Assembly (NCBI GenBank): GCA_002505355.1
Contig: DAUW01000047.1
Coordinates: 1 to 6,209 of the forward strand
Direction of reading: 5' to 3'
DNA from: Euryarchaeota archaeon UBA229
GTDB lineage: Archaea > Thermoplasmatota > Poseidoniia > Poseidoniales > Poseidoniaceae
DNA length: 6,209 nucleotides
The stretch's first letter is position 1. The number at the start of each line of letters is the position of its first letter. This document shows, one piece after another, positions 1 through 6,175 of this stretch. Under the pieces are notes generated by a model. It did not search any database. It was given only the letters and a program-made list of their open reading frames with translations, and was not told where the DNA came from. The position numbers and the translations under genes were made by a program.

Positions 1-2
1 AC

Positions 3-1007
3 ATCCGCGCTGAAATCCTACGTGAGATACTTGAAGAATTTGCCATCTTCCGCGTATTTAAGCCAGTTCAATTAACCGTCAAAACCATCGGTGTCAATCA
101 AGCAATTGACTTTGAAAGCGGCGTTGGCGTCGGCGCTGGTGCAGAAAATGCAGATGTTGAGGAAGACCAAGATTATGCCAGTTTCTTTTCTGATTTACAC
201 ACACTGTCAAGAGTTGAAGATGAAGTTAGAGACAGTCTTGACTTATTCTTCGCTAGACGTAGCGATGTTGAAATGGAAGGTGCAGTGGTGACCAGCGACG
301 ATCGCGTAATCTTCGTTTCAGTAATTTACAAGCCTACCCAACGATTTGCGTTCTTTAGATTTAAGAAAACTACTGATGAGGTAGAAGTAGAATTGTATCG
401 ATATATTTCAGATCGTAACGAGGATCTCCTTGGCAGTCAAGAATTAATTGTCAAAGCGAGGAATCAAGTATCGACCTTGGCTGATCGCTCCGGCGCAGGA
501 AGGGTTGAAAGTGCTAGTAAAAATGATGACCGAATTGTCGCCGTGGCTAAACAAGATGGTCTCGGCGGTAGAGTGTTACAAACTAATTTCATTGGTAATA
601 CACTTTCTACAGTTGAATATATGGCCAATGAAAAACGGGAAATGATCAACAAATGGGGATTTTGGGGCTTAATCGTTTTTGTCTGGATTCCGTTCATGGC
701 TTCCGGCGTCTTGGTCGGCGCCATGTTAGGTCTGCTTTCTAGAATGCAATTTACTAGGGTTCTAGCGGCCACATTTATTGGTGGTGCAGCGGCCTCGATA
801 ACCTGGGCTTACACTGCAGAAGGAATTGTTAAGTTCATGCATCAGTACAAGTTGGAAGCTGTTATTCCTTTGATGATTATCGTTTTTGTTGGAGCTGCCT
901 TCTTGCACGTTCGTTCCACCAAAGTGCGCAGACAGACTGAATTATTCGAGGATACTTTGTTAGACAATTTCCACGCTGATGTTGATGCGAAATATGGTGA
1001 ACTGTGA
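3..1007 (+). CDS. Membrane protein with C-terminal small multi-drug export-like domain (5' partial)
   Basis: The frame is open from the first full codon of the window with no stop, so the gene begins upstream; an internal ATG at 273 is probably not the real start. The visible part is 334 residues. Residues 1-210 look soluble. They include a Gly/Ala-rich then acidic linker at about 41-58 and a stretch with alternating hydrophobic residues, probably beta strands, at about 93-135. The C-terminal part has three likely membrane helices at about 218-243, 251-276 and 286-303, followed by a charged tail. The first helix begins near KWGFWGLIVFVWIPF and continues with a GxLVGAMLGLL motif, which from memory resembles the Sm_multidrug_ex family (COG2426-type). 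Transport activity in that family is poorly established, so an export role is only inferred. The last 29 bases overlap the longest mogA frame, suggesting co-transcription. I do not recognise the N-terminal region. Confidence 0.8.
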   Translation: MRAEILREILEEFAIFRVFKPVQLTVKTIGVNQAIDFESGVGVGAGAENADVEEDQDYASFFSDLHTLSRVEDEVRDSLDLFFARRSDVEMEGAVVTSDDRVIFVSVIYKPTQRFAFFRFKKTTDEVEVELYRYISDRNEDLLGSQELIVKARNQVSTLADRSGAGRVESASKNDDRIVAVAKQDGLGGRVLQTNFIGNTLSTVEYMANEKREMINKWGFWGLIVFVWIPFMASGVLVGAMLGLLSRMQFTRVLAATFIGGAAASITWAYTAEGIVKFMHQYKLEAVIPLMIIVFVGAAFLHVRSTKVRRQTELFEDTLLDNFHADVDAKYGEL

Positions 1008-1605
1008 GTTGGTGAACGAATTGGACTCTGTCTCGCTGCTACACGGCAACGCAGATACTTGTGGTGACTTGGCAAAAATAGGCATCATTACCGTTAGTGA
1101 TCGTGCGAGTCGCGGTGAGTATGAGGATGAGGGTGGTCCGGCAATTCATGACTTTCTGAGAGAGGCTATCGCCAGTCCAGTTGAGGTCCACTACAGGTGC
1201 GTGCCGGACGAATTATCACAAATCACCAATGAATTAATCCACCTATCAGACGTAATTGGTTGCTCGGTTATTGTCACTACCGGTGGTACTGGCCCGGCAG
1301 TACGTGATGTCACTCCAGAGGCAACCAGCGTCGTCTGTGACCGCATCCTCGACGGTTTCGGTGAACAGATGCGGGCGATTTCATTACAATATGTACCAAC
1401 AGCCATACTCTCTCGTCAACTGGGTGGGATTAGGGGTGAATCACTGATATTCAATCTACCAGGACGACCAAAAGCAATCCGCGAAACTATTGACTCAATT
1501 TGGCAAGCTGTACCATATTGCGTTGATTTGTTAAATGGTCCATACATAGACATGGTCGATGCCGTTTGTACTGCGTTTAGACCTAAGGGCGCCAGTCGTC
1601 GCTGA
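979..1605 (+). CDS. mogA: Molybdopterin adenylyltransferase MogA
   Basis: MogA adenylylates molybdopterin with MgATP, preparing it for molybdate insertion in molybdenum cofactor synthesis in the cytoplasm. The core matches E. coli MogA through most of its length: IGIITVSDRAS at residue 34, VTTGGTGPAVRDVTPEAT at 99-116, FGEQMRAISLQYVPTAILSR at 127-146, NLPGRPKAIRE at 159-169 and a C-terminal VPYCVDLLNGPY...FRPK. The counterparts of the E. coli catalytic aspartates D49 and D82 are D77 and D110. These features favour MogA over the archaeal-type MoaB. A short segment present in the E. coli protein after the NLPG motif is missing. The start is uncertain: from ATG 979 there are about 28 residues more than in E. 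coli. Alternatives are ATG 994, GTG 1012 (GGTGA 11 bases upstream) and TTG 1069, which best fits family length. All but the last two overlap the preceding gene. No other cofactor gene is in view. Confidence 0.93.
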   Translation: MLMRNMVNCELVNELDSVSLLHGNADTCGDLAKIGIITVSDRASRGEYEDEGGPAIHDFLREAIASPVEVHYRCVPDELSQITNELIHLSDVIGCSVIVTTGGTGPAVRDVTPEATSVVCDRILDGFGEQMRAISLQYVPTAILSRQLGGIRGESLIFNLPGRPKAIRETIDSIWQAVPYCVDLLNGPYIDMVDAVCTAFRPKGASRR

Positions 1606-1654
1606 ATAACCTCAAAGTTCATTCATTGACTTGCCTTGCACAAGAGTGGTTACG

Positions 1655-3067
1655 ATGACTGAAACCGGTAATATACTCGTCAGCGGCGCGACATTGCTGC
1701 TACCAAACGCAACAAAACCTGGTGATTTGAGGATCAAGCAGGGAGTTATTGCAGAAATTGCTGATGCAGGAACGCTGGATAGCCACGATAACGAGCTATA
1801 CGTTGACGGAACTGGCTTGCATCTACTGCCTGGATGTATCGACCCACAGGTTCACTTTCGAGACCCTGGTCAGCCTGACAAAGAGGATTTGGGTAGTGGG
1901 TCGGCTGCAGCAGTAAGTGGTGGAGTTACCTCATTTTTGGATATGCCAAATAACGTACCGTCAATAACCACTTTGGAAGGTATGCAAAGCAAACTGGACA
2001 CTGCAGCAAAAAATTGCGTCAATAACTACGGCTTTTTTATCGGTGCAACTGAGGATAATGTGTCTGATTTACAAGAGGCTGTCGGGACTAGAGAAAATCC
2101 AATTGCCATACCCGGAATCTGCGGAATCAAAATTTTCATGGGCGTCTCAACCGGTACCCTGCTTGTCTCTGATAAGACCGCACTCGAGAAGATTTTCACT
2201 GAAACTGCAGGATTGATTGCGGTTCACGCTGAAGATGAAGATCGAATGGAAGAGCGAAGAAAGCTGATTGAAGGACGTACAGATGTTGCTGCTCACGCGT
2301 TTTATCGCGATGACATAACGGCTCTCCTGGCAACAAAACTATCAGTTGAACTAGCCCATAAAACCGGGCACAGACTACACATATTGCACCTTACCTCAGG
2401 TATTGAAGCAGACTACCTAAGTGACCATTGTGCTCTGCCATCCAAAACCTCCGGCCATCCAATCATTACTACAGAAGTCCTTCCCCAGCACTTAACCTTC
2501 GACGAAACCGATGTCGATGAACAGGGTGTGAGGCTGCAGATGAACCCGCCAATAAGGTACTCTCAAGATCGCGAAATATTGTGGAGAAGATTGGTTGATG
2601 GTACCATACAGTGTATCGCAACCGATCATGCGCCTCACACTCTTGAGGCTAAATCAAAAGGTTTTCCTGAGGCGCCAAGCGGAATGCCCGGAGTTGAAAC
2701 TTCGCTTCCAGTGATGCTGAACTATGTCAATGAAGGTAAGTGCTCATTGGAGGATGTTGTCAAATGGATGTCAACAAATGTCGCTGACTGTTACCAGATG
2801 ATTGGTAAAGGCAAACTCGAGGTTGGATATGATGGCGACATAGTACTGGTTGACCTAAAACATCAGGCGTTAGTTGAAGATAAAAATTCGTGGACCAGAG
2901 TGGGCTGGAATCCCTTCAGAGGGCGAGAGTTAACCGGTTGGCCTGTACTCACTGTTGTCGAGGGTGTTCCAGTGTTTGAAAGAACCCAAGAAACCGGGCA
3001 AAAAGGCAGAATCTTGGTTGAACCGGGTGCGGTCGGCAAACCACTACTGATGGAACCGTGGAAATAG
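1655..3067 (+). CDS. pyrC: Dihydroorotase, Bacteroidetes-like QxH subclass
   Basis: This amidohydrolase interconverts carbamoyl-aspartate and dihydroorotate, the third step of de novo pyrimidine synthesis. The 470-residue protein has the full TIM-barrel pattern: PGCIDPQVHFRDPG at 60-72, LDMPNN near 95-100, CGIKIFMG at 156-163 with Lys159 as possible carboxylated metal-bridging lysine, AVHAEDED at 189-196 (His191), LHILHLTSG at 241-249 (His245), MNPPIR at 296-301 and catalytic Asp324 in ATDHAPH. The first His of the usual HxH metal motif is Gln65, and a usual HH pair is QH in VLPQHL. I recall QVHFREPG and FFMGAT/VKVFMGSSTG in Bacteroidetes dihydroorotases, which this protein resembles more than classical archaeal PyrC. 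ATG 1655 is chosen because family homology begins just after it; an in-frame TTG at 1631 would add eight residues. No strong ribosome binding site is seen for either. A hydantoinase or allantoinase is less likely given the overall match. Confidence 0.9.
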   Translation: MTETGNILVSGATLLLPNATKPGDLRIKQGVIAEIADAGTLDSHDNELYVDGTGLHLLPGCIDPQVHFRDPGQPDKEDLGSGSAAAVSGGVTSFLDMPNNVPSITTLEGMQSKLDTAAKNCVNNYGFFIGATEDNVSDLQEAVGTRENPIAIPGICGIKIFMGVSTGTLLVSDKTALEKIFTETAGLIAVHAEDEDRMEERRKLIEGRTDVAAHAFYRDDITALLATKLSVELAHKTGHRLHILHLTSGIEADYLSDHCALPSKTSGHPIITTEVLPQHLTFDETDVDEQGVRLQMNPPIRYSQDREILWRRLVDGTIQCIATDHAPHTLEAKSKGFPEAPSGMPGVETSLPVMLNYVNEGKCSLEDVVKWMSTNVADCYQMIGKGKLEVGYDGDIVLVDLKHQALVEDKNSWTRVGWNPFRGRELTGWPVLTVVEGVPVFERTQETGQKGRILVEPGAVGKPLLMEPWK

Positions 3068-3104
3068 CCTTAATACTCAATAAAACCGTGAAATGTGAAA
3101 TAAT

Positions 3105-3112
3105 GATAAATA
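3105..3112 (+). promoter_or_regulatory. Possible archaeal TATA box for the small membrane protein gene
   Basis: GATAAATA lies in an AT-rich part of the 81-base spacer after pyrC, 36 bases before the ATG at 3149. A start of transcription about 25 bases downstream would leave a short leader that still holds the AAGGAG site. This rests on sequence resemblance and spacing only, and such AT-rich octamers are common by chance. Confidence 0.25.
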
Positions 3113-3134
3113 CCCAAGCAGGGCATTTTCCGCT

Positions 3135-3140
3135 AAGGAG
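3135..3140 (+). promoter_or_regulatory. Ribosome binding site of the small membrane protein gene
   Basis: AAGGAG sits 8 bases before the ATG at 3149. It is the only well-placed, strong Shine-Dalgarno site in front of any gene in the window, and it fixes the start of this small gene and supports its being real. Confidence 0.75.
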
Positions 3141-3148
3141 ACATAACT

Positions 3149-3448
3149 ATGAGTAGTTTAGAGGATACCTTTGGCAGCGGCTATCAGCAGATAATAATTG
3201 GATTTGTAGTGTTCATTTTAGGAGCATTTTGGGGGGGAATTGAAGCAGATGGTAATATGACTGCGGCTGATGTCTACTGGCCAGCGTTAACAATGCTAGC
3301 CGGAGCAATGATTACCCTGTTGGGCATTTCCTTTGGGTCTGACCATGAGGATGATAGGACCAATGATTTGATGGATGCTATTGAAGATTTAACTGCTAGA
3401 CTTGATAAGTTGGTTGCCATAACAACTGGAAAAGATTCCGAGGAATAA
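3149..3448 (+). CDS. Small two-helix membrane protein with C-terminal coiled coil, unknown function
   Basis: The 99-residue protein has a short polar N-terminus, two likely membrane helices at about 12-31 and 42-62, and a charged cytoplasmic tail. The loop between the helices is short and acidic (EADGNMTAAD). In the tail, Leu74, Ile78, Leu81, Leu85 and Leu88 follow a 4-3-4-3 spacing, a clean heptad pattern for a coiled coil, so the protein may form oligomers or dock a partner. No catalytic motif is visible and I do not recognise the family. The start is well supported by AAGGAG 8 bases upstream. A run of seven G bases at 3231-3237 encodes part of the first helix. The gene ends 2 bases from the convergent stop of the M32 peptidase gene. 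The spacer before it hints at its own promoter, so it may be expressed apart from pyrC. Confidence 0.82.
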   Translation: MSSLEDTFGSGYQQIIIGFVVFILGAFWGGIEADGNMTAADVYWPALTMLAGAMITLLGISFGSDHEDDRTNDLMDAIEDLTARLDKLVAITTGKDSEE

Positions 3449-3450
3449 CA

Positions 3451-4947
3451 TCAGAGGTTGTAAAGTTCACCATACTTTCTTTCTACGTAGTTGATAAACG
3501 GCGTAGGGGTTGGTGGTTTCCCTGTAGCAGATTGAATTAATTCGCTAGGGGATAGTTTACTACCTTGCTGATGAATGTTAGCACGTAACCAGTCCAGCAT
3601 TGGCTGCCATTCTCCGCTTTCGACTATGGTATCGATATCGCCCAACTCCTCACCCATTGCGTCTAGTAACTGTGCGGCGTATAAGTTGCCGAGAGTGTAG
3701 GTAGGGAAATAACCGAATGCTGCCATTGACCAATGGATGTCCTGCAAGCAACCTAGCCTATCCTCCGGCACCTCAATACCAAACCACTCGGCAAACATTT
3801 CATTCCAAGTGTTTGGAATATCATCAACTGACAAACCGTCATTGAAAATTTTCTTTTCGAGTTCATATCTCAGCATAATGTGCAAATTATAAGTCACCTC
3901 ATCAGCCTCAACACGGATGAAACCCGGCTCAACACAATTAGCAATCTTGTTCAATTCATCCGGGGTCCAATCGGGAGAGTCTGGGAAGTACTCCTTGAAC
4001 CAGGGCAGCACTACCTTCCAAAAGGCTGGGGTTCTACCAACCTGATTTTCCCAAAACCTACTTTGTGATTCATGGACACCCAATGATACTGCATCCCCTC
4101 TTGGAGTGAATGAATGATTAGCATCTAAGCCCTGTTCGTATAGTGCATGTCCGGTTTCATGCATTACCGCATAAAGGCAAGAAAACGGGTCTTTCTCATC
4201 GAATCTTGTAGTAAATCTGGTATCACCAGGCCACAAGCCTGCGGAAAAGGGGTGAGTTGATGCATCCATTCTTCCCGCTTCAAAATCAAATCCCGTGGCA
4301 GCAGAAACCAATTTACAAAATTCCGTTTGAGCATCGACTGGGAAAGTCATCTCCGATGGCAGCGTAGGATCGGGGGTGATTTTTTTCGCTGCCATAATTT
4401 GTTGCAATAATGGCACTAACTTGCTTTTGAGACCAGCGAACAATGGGTCATAATCACTTACCTTCATGCCAAATTCATACTCGTCCAGTAAGACATCGTA
4501 ACGAGTGTCCTCGACACCATAGTAATCGATTTTTTGGTTAGTCATGGTGATAAGTTTAGCGAGGTGTGGTTTAAATTTGGTAAAGTCAGATTCAGCCCGA
4601 GCTTCTTGCCACGCAACCAAAGCCTTTGATCTTGCCAGTGCGAATTCAGCAACAAATTCCGAAGGCAACTTTACTGCTTTATCATAGCGTCTTCGTACCT
4701 CTCTAACATTGGCACGCTGATCGGGATTAAGGGTCTCGTCTGATTCCAATTGCGCAATCAAATTAGCCAGTTCAATATCAGTAATCCGTCCATGTTGTTC
4801 CTTAGCTAACCAAGACATTATTTCAGACCTAGCTTCGCTACCCTTAGCCGGCATGATAGTTTCTTGATCCCAGCCTAGGTGTCCTTGTATTGCACCAATT
4901 TTGTGGATGTCTTTTACACGTTCGATAAACAAATCGTAACTCGCCAT
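3451..4947 (-). CDS. M32 family (Taq-type) metallocarboxypeptidase
   Basis: This zinc or cobalt enzyme removes C-terminal amino acids from peptides, usually with broad specificity except against proline, and acts in the cytoplasm as it lacks a signal peptide. At 498 residues it is full length for the family. The M32 motifs appear in order: LGWDQET at 24-30, HPF at 232-234, DTRFT at 242-246, HETGH (HExxH) at 263-267, HESQSR at 292-297 carrying the third metal ligand Glu293, IRVEAD at 344-349, and GCLQDIHW at 399-406 followed by GYFPTYTLG. Nothing is missing, so an active peptidase is expected. ATG 4947 gives an N-terminus of normal family length. Its upstream region has no correctly spaced ribosome binding site, although a GGAGGT lies 33 bases upstream. 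It is divergent from an M29-like gene, so both may serve peptide recycling or scavenging, which is an inference from position. Bacterial relatives are called carboxypeptidase Taq or YpwA. Confidence 0.96.
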   Translation of the reverse strand: MASYDLFIERVKDIHKIGAIQGHLGWDQETIMPAKGSEARSEIMSWLAKEQHGRITDIELANLIAQLESDETLNPDQRANVREVRRRYDKAVKLPSEFVAEFALARSKALVAWQEARAESDFTKFKPHLAKLITMTNQKIDYYGVEDTRYDVLLDEYEFGMKVSDYDPLFAGLKSKLVPLLQQIMAAKKITPDPTLPSEMTFPVDAQTEFCKLVSAATGFDFEAGRMDASTHPFSAGLWPGDTRFTTRFDEKDPFSCLYAVMHETGHALYEQGLDANHSFTPRGDAVSLGVHESQSRFWENQVGRTPAFWKVVLPWFKEYFPDSPDWTPDELNKIANCVEPGFIRVEADEVTYNLHIMLRYELEKKIFNDGLSVDDIPNTWNEMFAEWFGIEVPEDRLGCLQDIHWSMAAFGYFPTYTLGNLYAAQLLDAMGEELGDIDTIVESGEWQPMLDWLRANIHQQGSKLSPSELIQSATGKPPTPTPFINYVERKYGELYNL

Positions 4948-5046
4948 GAAGGGCTGAATTATTGCCCCCTCAATAAGGTAACCTCCACCCTATTTTCTGA
5001 CTTTGTAGCACACACATTCAAGACCTTGACAGTTATGCACCTAATC
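4948..5046. promoter_or_regulatory. Divergent intergenic region between the M32 and M29-like genes
   Basis: These 99 bases separate two genes reading away from each other, so both promoters should lie here or inside the gene ends. There is no clear TATA box. On the rightward side no purine-rich ribosome binding site precedes ATG 5047 or the alternative ATG 5035, which would fit leaderless translation. On the leftward side the strand is G-rich, with GGAGGT and a GAGGGGG run. Confidence 0.5.
4981..4986 (-). promoter_or_regulatory. Orphan Shine-Dalgarno-like GGAGGT upstream of the M32 gene
   Basis: The minus strand reads GGAGGT here, a perfect anti-16S match within a longer GGTGGAGGT, but it lies 33 bases from the ATG at 4947 and so is too far to serve it directly. 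Within reach are an in-frame ATT at 4974 (6 bases away) and a TTG at 4973 that opens a four-codon reading frame ending in TAA at 4959. It may also be chance. Confidence 0.3.
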
Positions 5047-6174
5047 ATGGCGAAGAAGTCCAAAGAAAAGTCTGAGGAACTTCGCCAAAATCCCGACGAC
5101 GACCTTGATGATGTAGTTGATTCTGTTATAGGAGTTGAGGAAAAGGTAAATTCGGGTCAAGAAACTATTGACAGTGAAACATCGTTAGAAGAATTGCTTG
5201 CCGGGTCGGCAAAAATGGTGGTCGAAACTTGCATGGACATAAGACGAGGTGAAAATGTGCTGATTGTATGTGATCCGACCACTGGAGATATCGGGCAGGC
5301 TCTTCACGAAGCGACGATTAAAAAATCAGAGCGAGTCTTGCTCATAGTTATGCCCAAAGCCAAACATCATGGTGAAGAGCCACCCACTCCAGTAGCGAAT
5401 TTAATGCGTCAACAGCAGGTAGTCATTGCGCCAACAAAATACTCGCTCACGCATACCAGAGCCGTTAGGCAAGCGGTGCGCGACGGTGCCAGAGTAGCAA
5501 CAATGCCCGGCATTACCAACGACATGTTCACCCACGGTGGGATGGCTGCTGACTTCAACAGCATAAAGAAACGAATCAGCAACCTTGGGCCTTACTTCCG
5601 GCGTCGCAGAATTGTTAACGTTAAGTCCGCCGAGGGAACAGATATTACCTTTGAAGTGAATTGGCGCGATTGGAAGCTAGACGACAATGGAATTTGTAAT
5701 AGGCCAAGGATGTTGACTAATCTGCCCGCTGGAAAGGCGTTTATCATGCCACGCGAGGGAACTATGAACGGAGTCTTGATAATCGATGGTTCATGGGATT
5801 CAACCTTACTTGAAGAAAATATAGAACTGCAAATTGAAGACGGCATGGTAGTGGATGTCAAAGGTGGTCAAATCGCAGCAAATATACGCCAAGAATTTGG
5901 TGAGGTAGCGAAAAAGCTTCGTTCGAAAGATCGGGAAAATGTGTGGACTGTGGCTGAATTTGGTTTCGGTATGAATGATCAGGCGAGAATGGGTGGCAAT
6001 GTGCTGGAAGACGAGAAACGCTTGGGGACCTGCTATTTCTCCATCGGTGATAACTCGGCTCTCGGTGGCTCTGCCATAGTAGGCATACACATCCCAGGAG
6101 TATTACAGAAACCCAGCGTCTGGTTGGATGACTCACAGGTTTTACAAGATGGAGAGTTTATCCTAGATATCTAA
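5047..6174 (+). CDS. M29 aminopeptidase-fold protein (COG2309), probably with degenerate metal site
   Basis: The 375-residue protein resembles aminopeptidase T/S and the archaeal proteins annotated as leucyl aminopeptidase, which use two metal ions to remove N-terminal residues from peptides. Family landmarks are RRGENVLIVCDP at 67-77, HHGEEPPTPVA at 107-117, APTKYSLTHTRA at 128-139, RVATMPGIT at 149-157, NLPAG at 225-229, NGVLIIDGS at 241-249, and MGGNVLEDEKRLGT at 315-328 with GDNSALGG. Compared with the family patterns I remember, the ligand Glu after NLPAG is Lys230, the His after LGTx is Tyr330, and the HxD pair is HIP (His348, Pro350); Glu304 and His348 are kept. Catalysis is therefore doubtful. 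Residues 1-45 form a charged, low-complexity extension. ATG 5047 is chosen because the Lys-rich MAKKSKEK opening looks like a natural start; ATG 5035 is possible. The frame stays open back to 4879 but that part is antisense to the M32 gene. Cytoplasmic, with no signal peptide. Confidence 0.85.
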   Translation: MAKKSKEKSEELRQNPDDDLDDVVDSVIGVEEKVNSGQETIDSETSLEELLAGSAKMVVETCMDIRRGENVLIVCDPTTGDIGQALHEATIKKSERVLLIVMPKAKHHGEEPPTPVANLMRQQQVVIAPTKYSLTHTRAVRQAVRDGARVATMPGITNDMFTHGGMAADFNSIKKRISNLGPYFRRRRIVNVKSAEGTDITFEVNWRDWKLDDNGICNRPRMLTNLPAGKAFIMPREGTMNGVLIIDGSWDSTLLEENIELQIEDGMVVDVKGGQIAANIRQEFGEVAKKLRSKDRENVWTVAEFGFGMNDQARMGGNVLEDEKRLGTCYFSIGDNSALGGSAIVGIHIPGVLQKPSVWLDDSQVLQDGEFILDI

Positions 6175-6175
6175 C

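Noticed and set aside
91..291. Short rightward frame near the window start
   Set aside because: It overlaps, in another frame, the continuous open frame that runs from base 3 to 1007, which has better composition and continues into the membrane domain.
464..772. Leftward open frame opposite the exporter-like gene
   Set aside because: It lies wholly within a well-supported coding region, has no recognisable motif and no ribosome binding site, and fits a shadow frame.
1631..1654. TTG start for the dihydroorotase
   Set aside because: The ATG at 1655 lies just before the first family-like residues, and the eight added residues show no conservation that I know of.
3068..3148. Terminator hairpin between pyrC and the small membrane protein
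   Set aside because: No convincing inverted repeat followed by a T-tract can be seen in the spacer.
3231..3237. Run of seven G bases as a phase-variation switch
   Set aside because: The frame reads through normally into a coherent second helix and coiled coil, and one seven-base run is weak evidence; it is at most a spot for sequencing error.
4879..5046. Upstream in-frame extension of the M29-like gene
   Set aside because: It would overlap the start of the M32 gene antisense by about 70 bases, adds about 56 residues with no family counterpart, and its first residues merely mirror the M32 coding sequence.
5592..6136. Leftward open frames opposite the M29-like gene
   Set aside because: Three overlapping frames cover a strongly family-conserved coding region; their products are low-quality compositions with no motifs.
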